Shown in pieces: positions 25,479 through 34,070 of a stretch of 64,000 nucleotides of DNA. Origin of the DNA: Amycolatopsis thermoflava N1165 (GTDB taxonomy: Bacteria > Actinomycetota > Actinomycetes > Mycobacteriales > Pseudonocardiaceae); assembly GCF_000473265.1 (NCBI RefSeq), contig NZ_KI421511.1, forward strand, positions 3,819,560 to 3,883,559, given 5' to 3'. Position numbers and translations under genes: made by a program. Position 1 is the first letter of the stretch. Each line of letters opens with the position of its first letter. The notes beneath the pieces were generated by a model. The model saw only the letters and a program-made list of their open reading frames with translations, had not been told where the DNA came from and did not search any database.

Positions 25479-26342
25479 TCAGGAAGCCGCAATCGCGGCA
25501 ATTCCGGCCAGGACGACGACCGAGCCGGCCAGGCGGCGCGCCGGGTGCGGCTCGTCCAGCACGAGCCAGGCCGCGATCCCGCCCAGCACGATGCTCACCT
25601 CGCGCGCGGGCGCGACCAGGCTGACCGGCGCCATGCGCATCGCGTAGAGCACGAGCACGTAGGCGACCGGCGACAGCACCCCGACGGCCACCGCCTCCCG
25701 CCAATGCGCCCGCCACAGCGCGCCGATCCGTCCGCCTGCGCGTAGGGCCGCGGGCGCGAGCAGCAGGCTCTGCAGCACCGAACCGGCGGCGAAGTAGGTC
25801 AGCGGCGGGACGGCGAGGGCGTTGACGGCGTGGTCGTCCCAGAGCGTGTAGGCCGCGATGGCGACCCCGGTGAGCAGCCCGTAGAAGACCCCGGCCCGGC
25901 GGGCGCGGGCGTCCGCCGCCGAGCGGGAGCCGAGCCCGATCACCAGCACCCCGGTCACGACGAGGAGGGCGCCGGCGAGCCCGAGCCACCCGGGCCGCTC
26001 GCCGAGCAGGACGACCGCCGCGAGCACCGACAGCAGCGGCCCGCTCCCCCGCGCCAGCGGGTAGACGACGGACAGGTCGCCGACGCGGTAGCCACGCTGC
26101 AGCACGATGCCGTAGGCGACGTGGAAGACCGCGGTCAGCAGCGCCGCGGGCAGCCAGATCCATTGTGGATGCTGTCCCTGGATCACCAGGGCCACGACGG
26201 CGACCGGAGCGCAGACCACCGCGGAGACGGTGTAGTAGAGGAAGACGAACCGGGCCCCGTCGTCGACCCGCTTGGCGGCGAGGTTCCACCCGGCGTGCAC
26301 CACGGCCGCGACGAGGACGAGCCCGAGCGCCGTGCCGTTCAC
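25479..26342 (-). CDS. EamA/DMT-superfamily transporter
   Basis: A 287-residue membrane protein with two EamA repeats and about ten transmembrane helices. The first repeat starts GLVLVAAVVHAGWNLAAKR and ends near GALLVVTGVLVIGLGS; the second runs from GVFYGLLTGVAIAAYTLW to the C-terminus, with MRMAPVSLVAPAREVSIVLG typical of the drug/metabolite transporter family. GTG 26342 is chosen because GGGAGG lies just upstream and the first membrane helix begins there; the frame is open much further upstream through rpsT, in which nothing resembles this family. Substrate unknown. Confidence 0.85.
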   Translation of the reverse strand: MNGTALGLVLVAAVVHAGWNLAAKRVDDGARFVFLYYTVSAVVCAPVAVVALVIQGQHPQWIWLPAALLTAVFHVAYGIVLQRGYRVGDLSVVYPLARGSGPLLSVLAAVVLLGERPGWLGLAGALLVVTGVLVIGLGSRSAADARARRAGVFYGLLTGVAIAAYTLWDDHAVNALAVPPLTYFAAGSVLQSLLLAPAALRAGGRIGALWRAHWREAVAVGVLSPVAYVLVLYAMRMAPVSLVAPAREVSIVLGGIAAWLVLDEPHPARRLAGSVVVLAGIAAIAAS

Positions 26343-26384
26343 CTGCAGCCTCCCCCAGCCAGTGCGAGTGCCACGGTAGCGCCC

Positions 26385-26393
26385 TGCTAACCT
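26385..26393 (+). promoter_or_regulatory. Possible extended -10 element of rpsT
   Basis: TGC followed by TAACCT resembles an extended -10 box. It lies about 100 bp before the rpsT start in the gap between the divergent EamA gene and rpsT. No clear -35 is visible, so this rests on a short match alone. Confidence 0.3.
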
Positions 26394-26495
26394 TGTCGGT
26401 CGTTGCCGTGCGGCATTCCGCCAGGGAGGAAACCCGCACGCCGGGGCCGGTACAGCGCGGCAGCGAACCCACCGACAGATCGAAGGAGCGCCTTC

Positions 26496-26756
26496 ATGGC
26501 CAACATCAAGTCCCAGATCAAGCGCATCAAGACCAACGAGAAGGCGCGCCAGCGCAACCAGTCGGTCAAGTCCTCGGTGAAGACCGCGATCCGCAAGTTC
26601 CGCGAGGCCGCCGAGGCGGGCGACAAGGCCAAGGCCGTCGAGCTGCAGCAGGCTGCCGCTCGCGCCCTGGACAAGGCCGCCAGCAAGGGCGTCATCCACG
26701 CGAACCAGGCCGCCAACAAGAAGTCGGCGATGGCCAAGCGCGTCAACCAGCTCTGA
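26496..26756 (+). CDS. rpsT: 30S ribosomal protein S20
   Basis: An 86-residue basic protein that binds 16S rRNA in the 30S body. [20 protein letters not shown] is the conserved N-terminus, and [20 protein letters not shown] the C-terminal helix. GAAGGAG precedes ATG 26496. It is monocistronic, with a strong terminator 15 bp after the stop. In mycobacteria rpsT likewise sits head-on to holA, as here. Confidence 0.98.
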   Translation: MANIKSQIKRIKTNEKARQRNQSVKSSVKTAIRKFREAAEAGDKAKAVELQQAAARALDKAASKGVIHANQAANKKSAMAKRVNQL

Positions 26757-26771
26757 GCTTGATCTTCCGAG

Positions 26772-26799
26772 GGGCGGGCATCCGGCAGGGTGCCCGCCC
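26772..26799 (+). terminator. Rho-independent terminator of rpsT
   Basis: Perfect 9-bp stem GGGCGGGCA (26772-26780) and TGCCCGCCC (26791-26799), followed by TTCTGCT. It begins 16 bp after the rpsT stop. Confidence 0.85.
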
Positions 26800-26940
26800 T
26801 TCTGCTGTCCAGGGGTGACGGGTTCGTGAGTGACGGGACTTTCCCGCGGCGCCTGAGGCCGGATCACCCCCAACCACCCCAATCGCAGGCGCGTCCGGCG
26901 CCGCTGCCCGCCTCGGCTCCTGCCCCTCGCTTGCACGGCG

Positions 26941-27180
26941 ACTTCCGCGGCGCGTTCGCACCCCGGCCCCTGCCAGCCTGGCCCACCACCCCGGGACATT
27001 CCACGGCCCAACCACCCCGCGAGCCCGCCCGGCGAGCCCGCCCGGCGAGCCCGCCCGGCAACATCCGCGACGCATTCGCACCCCGACCCCTGCCAGCCTG
27101 GCCCACCACCCCGGGACATTCCACGGCCCAACCACCCCGGGAGCCCGCCGGCGAGCCCGCCCGGCAACATCCGCGACGCG
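26941..27180. repeat. Two tandem 120-bp direct repeats with nested short repeats
   Basis: 26941-27060 and 27061-27180 align with a constant 120-bp offset. The 65-bp core (26955-27019 and 27075-27139) is nearly identical, differing at about two positions. In the first copy, the unit GGCGAGCCCGCCC is itself repeated about three times at its end; the second has fewer. A partial third start follows (ATCCGCGACGC near 27169). The array lies in the 533-bp space between rpsT and holA, in which I see no convincing gene: the open frames there exist on several strands at once and simply follow the repeats. Confidence 0.85.
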
Positions 27181-27332
27181 GACACTCCGGCTTCTGCCGG
27201 GCGGCCGCGTTCCGGTCGGCGTCCCGCTGGACGCCCCCTCCACCATGCCCACTCAGGCGCTGTCGCGGATTCGCTGAACCTGCGCTGTCTCGGACCCCAC
27301 TACCCAGCCTCGCCCGGGGGCCGGCGCCGAAC

Positions 27333-28313
27333 TCAGCGCTTGTCGCGGGCGGCGGCTAGTTCCAGGACGGCCCGCTCGAGCGCGTAGGCCGGGTCCGCGG
27401 CCTGGCCCTTGACCTCGGCGTTCACCCGCGCCACCACGGCCATCGCCTCGGCCAGCCCGGCCTGCGTCCACCCGCGGGACTGCCCCTGCGCCTTGCGGAT
27501 CTTCCACGGCGGCATGCCCAGCTCACCGGCCATCTGGTTCGGGTTGCCGCGGCCCGCCGCCGACACGCGGGCGATCGTGCGGACGGCGTCCGCGAGGGCG
27601 TCGGCGATCAGGACGTGCGCCACGCCGATCTGGAGCGCCCACCGCATCGCTTCGAGCGCCGCGCCGCGCTCGCCCGCGACGGCCTTCTCCGCCACCGCGA
27701 AACCCGTCACGTCCGCGCGGCCCCGGTGGTAGCGGCGCACGGCTTCCTCGTCGACCCGGCCGCCCGAGTCGGCCACCAGCTGCGACGCCGCCGCGGCCAG
27801 CTCCCGCAGGTCGGATCCGACGGCATCGATCAGCGCAGCCACCCCGGCCGGGTCGATCTTGCCGCCGGCCTGCCGGACCTCGTTGCGGACGAACGACTCC
27901 CGATCGGCCGGCCGGGTGATCTTCGGGCATTCGGTGACCTGGGCGCCGGCCTTGCGCAGCGCCGCCGGCAGCGACTTGGCCGCCTTGCTGCGGCCACCAC
28001 CGGTGTGCACGACGACCAGGACGACACCGTCGGCCGGCATCTTCGCGTAGGCGAGCACCGCGTCGGCCAGCTCCTGGCCGATGTCCTGCGCGCCTTCCAG
28101 CACGATCACCCGGCCCTCGCTGAACAGCGACGGGCTGACCAGCTCGGCCAGGCCGGGCGGCGTGAGATCGGACACCCGGACCTTCGTCAGCTCGGCCGTC
28201 GCGTCCTCCCGGCGCGCCTGTTCCAGGGCGGCGCGGACGGCGCGCTCGACGAGCAGCTCCTCTTCACCGAGCACGAGCTGCAGGGGGGCGGAGGTGGTTG
28301 CCGGCGCGGTCAC
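27333..28313 (-). CDS. holA: DNA polymerase III delta subunit
   Basis: A 326-residue clamp-loader subunit that opens the beta sliding clamp. The N-terminus has LQLVLGEEELLVERAVRAAL, the AAA+-like central region includes FSEGRVIVLEGAQDIGQEL and VLVVVHTGGGRSKAAKSLPA, and the helical C-terminus has MPPWKIRKAQGQSRGWTQAG. Length is standard for actinobacterial HolA. GTG 28313 starts with MTAPATTSAP. It is convergent with rpsT and divergent from the riboswitch-controlled thrC. Confidence 0.95.
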   Translation of the reverse strand: MTAPATTSAPLQLVLGEEELLVERAVRAALEQARREDATAELTKVRVSDLTPPGLAELVSPSLFSEGRVIVLEGAQDIGQELADAVLAYAKMPADGVVLVVVHTGGGRSKAAKSLPAALRKAGAQVTECPKITRPADRESFVRNEVRQAGGKIDPAGVAALIDAVGSDLRELAAAASQLVADSGGRVDEEAVRRYHRGRADVTGFAVAEKAVAGERGAALEAMRWALQIGVAHVLIADALADAVRTIARVSAAGRGNPNQMAGELGMPPWKIRKAQGQSRGWTQAGLAEAMAVVARVNAEVKGQAADPAYALERAVLELAAARDKR

Positions 28314-28451
28314 GGTTCAGATCCTCCCACGGGCCACCGACAGCTCCGGAGCGTGATGAAACCCGCAGGGGCATGGCGTGCTCCGAGCGTGGTGCCGTAT
28401 GTTGTCAACCAGGCATCGCGCGAGCGCGACAGCCACCACAACCGAATACCG

Positions 28452-28580
28452 CTCATCCAGAGGGGCAGAGGGAACGGCCCGACGAAGCCCCGGCAACCGG
28501 CGTCAGCCTGTCATCTCGATTCCGCGAGGTAGCTGACGATCACGGTGCCAATTCCGGCCCGCGTCAGCGGGGCAGATGAG
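28452..28580 (+). promoter_or_regulatory. SAM riboswitch (S-box/SAM-IV type) in the thrC leader
   Basis: The closing stem P1 is CTCATC (28452-28457) with GATGAG (28575-28580). Inside, AGAGGGGCAGAGGGAACGGC and CCGACGAAGCCCCGGCAACC match the conserved S-box core, and GGTGCCAATTCC the later junction. The switch ends 15 bp before the thrC start, and the purine-rich ribosome-binding site (GAGGAAAGG) directly overlaps the 3' strand of P1. SAM binding would therefore stabilise P1 and hide the site, a translational-off arrangement. S-box and SAM-IV share this core; telling them apart needs a covariance model. Confidence 0.9.
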
Positions 28581-28595
28581 GAAAGGAACCTCGCG

Positions 28596-29861
28596 ATGAC
28601 TGCAGCCCTCGATTCGACCACCACCCGTCGCACCGTCGACCTCGGTCCGGCCGTGGAACTGGTCTCCAAGGAAGAGGGCCACCGCCAGCCCCTCGCCCCG
28701 GAGTTCGTCTCCGCCGAGGACTTCTCGCCGCTGGAGGTCGCCTACGACTTCGGTCGCGTCCGCCGTGAGGACATCGAGGCGGGCCCGCGCAACATCTGGC
28801 GCTACAAGCGGCTGCTGCCGGTGCCTTCGAACGTCGAGGAGGTCCCGAACACCGAGCCCGGCTGTACCAGGCTGGTGAAGGCCGACCGGCTCGCCAAGGC
28901 TCTCGGTGTGAAGAGCCTGTGGGTCAAGGACGACACCGGCAACCCCACCCACTCGTTCAAGGACCGCGTCGTCGCCGTCGCACTGGCCGCGGCTCGCGAG
29001 TTCGGGTTCGACACCCTGGCCTGCCCCTCCACCGGCAACCTGGCCAACGCCGTCGCCGCCGCCGCGGCCCGCGCAGGCTGGCAGTCCGTGGTGCTCATCC
29101 CGTCCTCGCTCGAGCGCGCCAAGGTCCTGACCACCGCGGTCTACGACGGCAACCTGATCGCTGTCGACGGCAACTACGACGACGTCAACCGCCTGGCCAC
29201 CGAGCTGGCCGCCGAGCACGAGAACTGGGCGTTCGTGAACGTCAACGTCCGCCCGTACTACTCCGAGGGCTCGAAGACGCTCGCCTACGAGGTCGCCGAG
29301 CAGCTCGGCTGGCGGATCCCCGAGCAGATCGTCGTGCCGATCGCCTCGGGCTCCCAGCTGACCAAGGTGGACAAGGGCTTCCGCGAGTTCGCCAAGCTGG
29401 GCCTGGTCGAGGACACCCCGTACAAGGTGTTCGGCGCGCAGGCGGCCGGCTGCTCGCCGGTTTCCGCGGCGTTCCGCAACGGTCACGACGTCGTGCAGCC
29501 GGTCAAGCCGGACACCATCGCCCGCTCGCTCGCGATCGGCAACCCGGCCGACGGCCCCTACGTGCTCGACACGGTTCGCCGCACGGGCGGCGCGATCGAG
29601 GACGTGACCGACGAAGAGGTCGTCGAGGGCATCCGCCTGCTCGCCCGCACCGAGGGCATCTTCACCGAGACCGCCGGTGGCGTCACCGTCGCAACGGCGA
29701 AGAAGCTCATCGAGGCCGGCAAGATCGACCCGGACGCCGAGACCGTCCTGCTCATCACCGGTGACGGCCTGAAGACCCTGGACGCGATCGAGAACGAGGT
29801 CGGCCCGAAGGCGACGGTCCCGCCGTCGGCGGCGGCCGTCCACAAGGCTCTGGGTCTCTGA
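28596..29861 (+). CDS. thrC: Threonine synthase
   Basis: A 421-residue PLP enzyme that converts O-phosphohomoserine to threonine. The PLP Lys is in NPTHSFKDRVVAVALAAARE, and PSTGNLANAVAAAAARAGW holds the phosphate-binding loop. PIASGSQLTKVDKGFREF and TEGIFTETAGGVTVATAKK are family-typical. The open frame begins upstream at 28545, but that segment lies in the riboswitch; ATG 28596 has a good site (GGAAAGG) and gives a normal N-terminus. The SAM riboswitch links threonine formation to methionine/SAM supply, since phosphohomoserine is the branch point of both pathways in plants and O-activated homoserine in bacteria. Confidence 0.97.
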   Translation: MTAALDSTTTRRTVDLGPAVELVSKEEGHRQPLAPEFVSAEDFSPLEVAYDFGRVRREDIEAGPRNIWRYKRLLPVPSNVEEVPNTEPGCTRLVKADRLAKALGVKSLWVKDDTGNPTHSFKDRVVAVALAAAREFGFDTLACPSTGNLANAVAAAAARAGWQSVVLIPSSLERAKVLTTAVYDGNLIAVDGNYDDVNRLATELAAEHENWAFVNVNVRPYYSEGSKTLAYEVAEQLGWRIPEQIVVPIASGSQLTKVDKGFREFAKLGLVEDTPYKVFGAQAAGCSPVSAAFRNGHDVVQPVKPDTIARSLAIGNPADGPYVLDTVRRTGGAIEDVTDEEVVEGIRLLARTEGIFTETAGGVTVATAKKLIEAGKIDPDAETVLLITGDGLKTLDAIENEVGPKATVPPSAAAVHKALGL

Positions 29862-29892
29862 CAGCTCCTCCGTCTCCGATCAAGGTGCCACC

Positions 29893-32244
29893 TCACTTTC
29901 CCCGGCGCACAACGGCTGGGCCGGACTGGTCGGGGATCACCGCGGTGTCGCCGTCGGTGTCCGTGCGGGCGATGAGCGCGCCGTCCGCGGTCAGTGTTTC
30001 GAGTGTCGTCCGGTTCGGGTGGCCGTAGCGGTTGCCCGGACCGACGCTGACCAGCGCCAGCCGCGCGGACACCGCGGCCAGGAACTGCGGCAGCGAGAAC
30101 CTGCTGCCGTGGTGTGGCACTTTCAGGATCTCCGCGTGCAGATCCGTTCCGGCGGCCAGCAGGTCGGCCTGTGCGGCGAGTTCGACGTCGCCGGTCAGCA
30201 GCACGCTGCCCGCCGTGGTGCGAGCTCGTAGCACGACCGAGCCGTTGTTGATCTGTGTTCCGTCGTCGTCCTCTCCTTCGGACACGTATGTGGGACCCAG
30301 CACTTCGAGACTCAGCGCCGGCCACTCGAGCCGTCGCCCCAGGTCGAGTTCGAGCAGCGGAACCCCGTGGCGAGCCGCGATCTGGCCGGCCTGCCGCCAC
30401 GCCCAGCCGGGTTGCCGCCCTGGCCCGACCGCGATCGCGCCCACCGAGCGCCCCTCGAACACCGAGTCGAGTCCGCCGATGTGGTCGGCGTGCAGGTGGC
30501 TCAGCACCACCAGCGGCACCCGCTCGATGCCCAGCCGGTCCAGACAGCGGTCAGCCGGTCCCGGCTCGGGCCCGGCGTCCACCACCACCGCCCGTCCTGG
30601 CTCACCGGTCGCGAGCACGAAGCTGTCGCCCTGACCGACGTCACAGGCCACCACCGCCCATCCCGGCGGCGGCCAGCCGGGCGCGATCACCTTGCCCGGG
30701 ACGACGAGTAGCAGCGCCCCGGCCAGCGTCAACGCCAACAGCACCCGCAAGCGCCGATGGCGCAACGCCAGCACCACGGCGACGGCGACCACCAGCGCGA
30801 GAAACCCGCCCCACCAGCCGCTGGGCCACGCCAGCACCGCGCCGGGCACCTCCGACGCCCGCCGCGCCACGACGATCAGCCAGCCCGCCTCCGGTCCGGC
30901 CATCCGGACGATCAGCTCCCCGCCGGCGGGCCACGCGGCTGCGACGACGGTCGCGAGCACCCCGAACACGGTCGCCGGCGCGACGACCGGCGCGGCCAGC
31001 ACGTTCGCCGCCACGCTGACCAGGCTGAGCTGCCCGGCCATCCCGGCCACGACGGGCGCCGTCACGACGAACGCCGCCGCAGGCACCGCCAGCCCTTCGG
31101 CGAAGCCCGGCGGAACGCCGCGCCGCTGAAGGCTCTCCGCCCACCGCGGTGCCAGGAGCACCAGCCCGGCGGTCGCGATCACCGACAACGCGAAGCCGAA
31201 GCTGACCGCCATCGCCGGGTCCCACGCCACGAGGACGCAGGTCGCGGTGGCCAGTGCGGGCACGACTGATCTTTCCCGCCCCAGCGCCAGCGCCAGCAGG
31301 GCAATCCCGCCCATGACTCCGGCCCGCAGGACACTCGGCTCCCCACCCGCCAGAACCACGAACCCGGCCAGGGCCGCCCCGGACAGCGCCGCGGACAACC
31401 GTGGCCCTGCCCGCAACAGCCGTAACAGCAGCAGCACCGCGCCGCACACAATCGCGACGTTGGACCCGCTGACCGCCATCAGATGGGTGAGGCCGGCGTC
31501 GGTGAACTCGCGGTCGAGCCGTTCGGACAACCCGCTCGTGTCGCCCACGACGAGCCCCGGCACCAGCCCGGCCTGCTCCTCGGGCAGGACCCCGCACGCG
31601 TTGCGGAGCGCCTCGCGCATCGACTCCGCGGCGCGCTGCCACCAGGGAGCCTCCGTCGCTGCCACCGGTGGCCCGCGGACGTAGATCGCGGCTACGGTCA
31701 GGTCGGCGTCGCGCGGCGGAGCCAGCTCGCCGCTCGCGGTGACCTCCTGCCCCGGGATGATCTCGCTCCACGTCGCGAACGGCGCGAGCAGCGCGACCCG
31801 CCCGGTCGAGACCACCGGCTGGGCGCCACGTTCCGCGTGCAGGACATCCGCCGCGATCACGACCGACCTCGGCCCTGCTTGCTGATCGGCGTATCCGGCG
31901 GACCGCACCGGTTTCGGGCGTTCCGTCACCAGCACCCGCAGGGTGACCTCAGTGCCGCGCTGCGCGAGGCCGTGGAGCGGGTCGTGCTCCGCCCGGTGCA
32001 AGCGGAGGCCGAGCGGACCGGCGAGCAGGAGACCGGCCACGAGCAGCGCCGCCGCGCCCGCCCACCAGCGCGACCGAGCCGGACGTAGCTTGATCAGCAG
32101 CCCCACGGACACCAGCACCGCCGCAGCGCCGCACGCGAGGGCCAGCCACCACGTCCACACCAGTCCGAGCAGAGCTCCGAGCCACAACGACAACGCGGCC
32201 GGCACCAGGCGGAAGTCGTGCCGCACAACAGGTTCCGCGATCAC
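29893..32244 (-). CDS. comEC: ComEC/Rec2 competence-type DNA channel with metallo-beta-lactamase domain
   Basis: A 783-residue polytopic membrane protein. An N-terminal soluble/membrane part (DUF4131-like) precedes the Competence transmembrane domain (LTHLMAVSGSNVAIVCGAVL and onwards, about 240-500). The last ~250 residues are a metallo-beta-lactamase fold with VVLSHLHADHIGGLDSVF and VPHHGSRFSLPQFLAA. In transformable bacteria ComEC passes single-stranded DNA through the membrane; in actinomycetes its role is less clear. Its GTG start overlaps the comEA stop by 4 bp. It converges with thrC. Confidence 0.95.
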   Translation of the reverse strand: MIAEPVVRHDFRLVPAALSLWLGALLGLVWTWWLALACGAAAVLVSVGLLIKLRPARSRWWAGAAALLVAGLLLAGPLGLRLHRAEHDPLHGLAQRGTEVTLRVLVTERPKPVRSAGYADQQAGPRSVVIAADVLHAERGAQPVVSTGRVALLAPFATWSEIIPGQEVTASGELAPPRDADLTVAAIYVRGPPVAATEAPWWQRAAESMREALRNACGVLPEEQAGLVPGLVVGDTSGLSERLDREFTDAGLTHLMAVSGSNVAIVCGAVLLLLRLLRAGPRLSAALSGAALAGFVVLAGGEPSVLRAGVMGGIALLALALGRERSVVPALATATCVLVAWDPAMAVSFGFALSVIATAGLVLLAPRWAESLQRRGVPPGFAEGLAVPAAAFVVTAPVVAGMAGQLSLVSVAANVLAAPVVAPATVFGVLATVVAAAWPAGGELIVRMAGPEAGWLIVVARRASEVPGAVLAWPSGWWGGFLALVVAVAVVLALRHRRLRVLLALTLAGALLLVVPGKVIAPGWPPPGWAVVACDVGQGDSFVLATGEPGRAVVVDAGPEPGPADRCLDRLGIERVPLVVLSHLHADHIGGLDSVFEGRSVGAIAVGPGRQPGWAWRQAGQIAARHGVPLLELDLGRRLEWPALSLEVLGPTYVSEGEDDDGTQINNGSVVLRARTTAGSVLLTGDVELAAQADLLAAGTDLHAEILKVPHHGSRFSLPQFLAAVSARLALVSVGPGNRYGHPNRTTLETLTADGALIARTDTDGDTAVIPDQSGPAVVRRGK

Positions 32245-32996
32245 GACACCGTCACCTGCTCTCGCAGCCGGGACAGTCGAGTCTCGCCGATGCCCTCCAC
32301 CTCACGCAGCTGATCGATCGACCGGAACGACCCGTGCTTCGCGCGCCAGTCGATGATGCGCTGGGCGGTGACCTCGCCGATTCCCGGCAGGGCGTCAAGT
32401 TGCTCGGCGCTGGCCGTGTTCAGGTCGACGAGCGCGGGGGCGCCGCCGCTCTCGGCCGGTTGCTGCGCGCCGGCAGGCGGCGGGATGCCGACGTAGATCT
32501 GCTCGCCGTCGGCCAGCTTGCGCGCGAGGTTCAGCGCCGTCACGTCGGTGCCCTCGATCGCGCCGCCCGCGGCGCGGAGAGCGTCCGCCACCCGTGCGCC
32601 GCCGGGGACCGTGACCAGCCCTGGGTTCCGAACCTTGCCGACCACGCTGATCACCAGCGAACTGTCGGCCACCCGGCTCGCCGACGCGGTGACCGGTGCG
32701 GGCCGTTCCGGCGCCGCGGGCAGCACCGGCGCGCGTTCGACGGGCGGGCTGCCACCGAGGAGCACGATCGACGTCCCGACGAGCACCAGGACGCCAACCA
32801 GGGCCAGGAGCACCGTGGTCAGGCGCCGCCGCTGGGGGCTGCCGGTGAGCGACTCGGGGACCCATCGCTCGACCAGCCGTCCGACGGCGCCCGGCGGCCC
32901 GGTGTCCCGGTCAGCCGCGAGGGCCTGACCGGCGAGCTGCTCGAGCCGGCGGTTGACAGGGATGCCCGGCGATTCCGGGGCTGATCGTTCGAACAC
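32241..32996 (-). CDS. comEA: ComEA-like helix-hairpin-helix DNA-binding protein
   Basis: A 251-residue protein: a cytoplasmic N-terminus, one membrane helix (LTTVLLALVGVLVLVGTSIV, about 80-100), a SLBB-type segment (VVGKVRNPGLVTVPGGARVA), a Pro/Ala linker and a C-terminal double helix-hairpin-helix, VDLNTASAEQLDALPGIGEV and onward. In competence systems ComEA binds incoming DNA and passes it to ComEC. The start is uncertain: GTG 32996 is used because open sequence before it has no family resemblance. It precedes and overlaps comEC. Two DnaA-box-like sites lie 54-80 bp upstream. Confidence 0.9.
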   Translation of the reverse strand: MFERSAPESPGIPVNRRLEQLAGQALAADRDTGPPGAVGRLVERWVPESLTGSPQRRRLTTVLLALVGVLVLVGTSIVLLGGSPPVERAPVLPAAPERPAPVTASASRVADSSLVISVVGKVRNPGLVTVPGGARVADALRAAGGAIEGTDVTALNLARKLADGEQIYVGIPPPAGAQQPAESGGAPALVDLNTASAEQLDALPGIGEVTAQRIIDWRAKHGSFRSIDQLREVEGIGETRLSRLREQVTVS

Positions 32997-33049
32997 GCAT
33001 TCGACGCTAGGGGGCGCGGGAAGGAGGGAGAAGTGGGAATCGGGGAGGC

Positions 33050-33076
33050 TGTGGACAAGTAGGGGTCTGTGGACAA
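33050..33076 (-). promoter_or_regulatory. Pair of DnaA-box-like 9-mers upstream of comEA
   Basis: TTGTCCACA occurs twice on the minus strand, at 33058-33050 and 33076-33068, 18 bp apart in direct orientation; the surrounding 11-mers are identical. This is the high-GC actinobacterial version of the DnaA box. The pair sits in the comEA upstream region between comEA and degV. Confidence 0.5.
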
Positions 33077-33196
33077 GTGGCGCGTTCTGCCGCGGTGCCA
33101 CGGTTTTCTGTCGATGCCGTGTGGCAACGTGGAGGGTTTCGACGCCGCGGTCGAAAGCGATTGCGGAAGAACGGTTCGTGAGCCCCCGCAGGAAGC

Positions 33197-34060
33197 TCAG
33201 CGGCTTCCCGGCCCGCCGGGATTCCGTTGCACCACAACGCCGACCACACCGGGCCCGGTGTGTGCGCCGATCACGGCACCCAGTTCCGACACCACGCAAC
33301 CGTCGACGACGGTCAGCCGCTCCTCGATGCGGTTCGCCAGTTCCACCGCCCGCCGCGGCGAGGCGAGGTGGTGCACGGCGACCTCGACCGGCTCCCCGCG
33401 CGCGGCCTCCTCGGCGAGCTCGACCAGCCGCGCGGTGGCGCGGTTCATCGTGCGCACCTTCTCCAGCGGCTGGATCCGGCCGTCGTCCAGGTGCAGCACC
33501 GGTTTCATGGCCAGCGCGGTGCCCAGCAGCGCCGCCGCCGCGCCGATCCGGCCACCCCGCCGCAGGTACTCCAGCGTCTCGACCACGAACAGGGTCTCCG
33601 AACAGCGCACGGCCGCCGTCGCGGCCGCTTCCACCTGGGCCGCCGACGCGCCGGCCGACGCCGCGCGCGCCGCGTGCAACGCCGCGAACCCCAGTCCCAT
33701 CGCGGTTCCCCGCGAGTCGACGACCCGCACCAGGTCCGGCCCGACCTCCTGCGCGGCCAGCACCGCGGACTCCCAGGTCCCGGAGATCTCGCTGGACAGG
33801 TGGATCGACACGACCGAGTCCGCGCCCGCCTCCAGCGCTTCGCGGAAGGCCTTGGCGAACTCGCCAGGTGTCGGCCGCGACGTGGTCACGATCCGGCGCT
33901 GCCCCAGCGCCTCGGCGAGCGCCGCCGCCCCCACCTCGACACCGTCGAGCGCGGCGACCCCGTCGATGAGCACGTGCAGCGGGACGACGCGCAGGGCGTG
34001 GCGCTCGGCGAAGCCCTCGGGCAGATGGGCGGTGGAATCCGTGATGACGGCAACCGGCAC
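33197..34060 (-). CDS. DegV family fatty-acid-binding protein
   Basis: A 287-residue DegV protein. MPVAVITDSTAHLPEGFAER is the N-terminal domain start, VTTSRPTPGEFAKAF and SIHLSSEISGTWESA line the fatty-acid pocket, and ETLEYLRRGGRIGAAAALLG is the family hallmark. In firmicutes these proteins hand fatty acids to fatty-acid kinase. In the mycobacterial gene order a DegV gene also lies between comEA and octT, so the position is conserved. It follows octT by 10 bp and is probably coexpressed with it. Confidence 0.92.
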   Translation of the reverse strand: MPVAVITDSTAHLPEGFAERHALRVVPLHVLIDGVAALDGVEVGAAALAEALGQRRIVTTSRPTPGEFAKAFREALEAGADSVVSIHLSSEISGTWESAVLAAQEVGPDLVRVVDSRGTAMGLGFAALHAARAASAGASAAQVEAAATAAVRCSETLFVVETLEYLRRGGRIGAAAALLGTALAMKPVLHLDDGRIQPLEKVRTMNRATARLVELAEEAARGEPVEVAVHHLASPRRAVELANRIEERLTVVDGCVVSELGAVIGAHTGPGVVGVVVQRNPGGPGSR

Positions 34061-34070
34061 GACGGTCAGC

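Noticed and set aside
26743..27359. Open frames on both strands in the rpsT-holA spacer
   Set aside because: They coincide with the 120-bp repeats, exist in several frames at once and give only Pro/Ala/Gly/Arg-rich repeats.
28545..28595. Earlier start for threonine synthase
   Set aside because: These codons overlap the conserved 3' half of the SAM riboswitch and have no ribosome-binding site.
33050..33076. Replication origin
   Set aside because: Only two DnaA-like boxes, and no dnaA, dnaN or further box cluster nearby.
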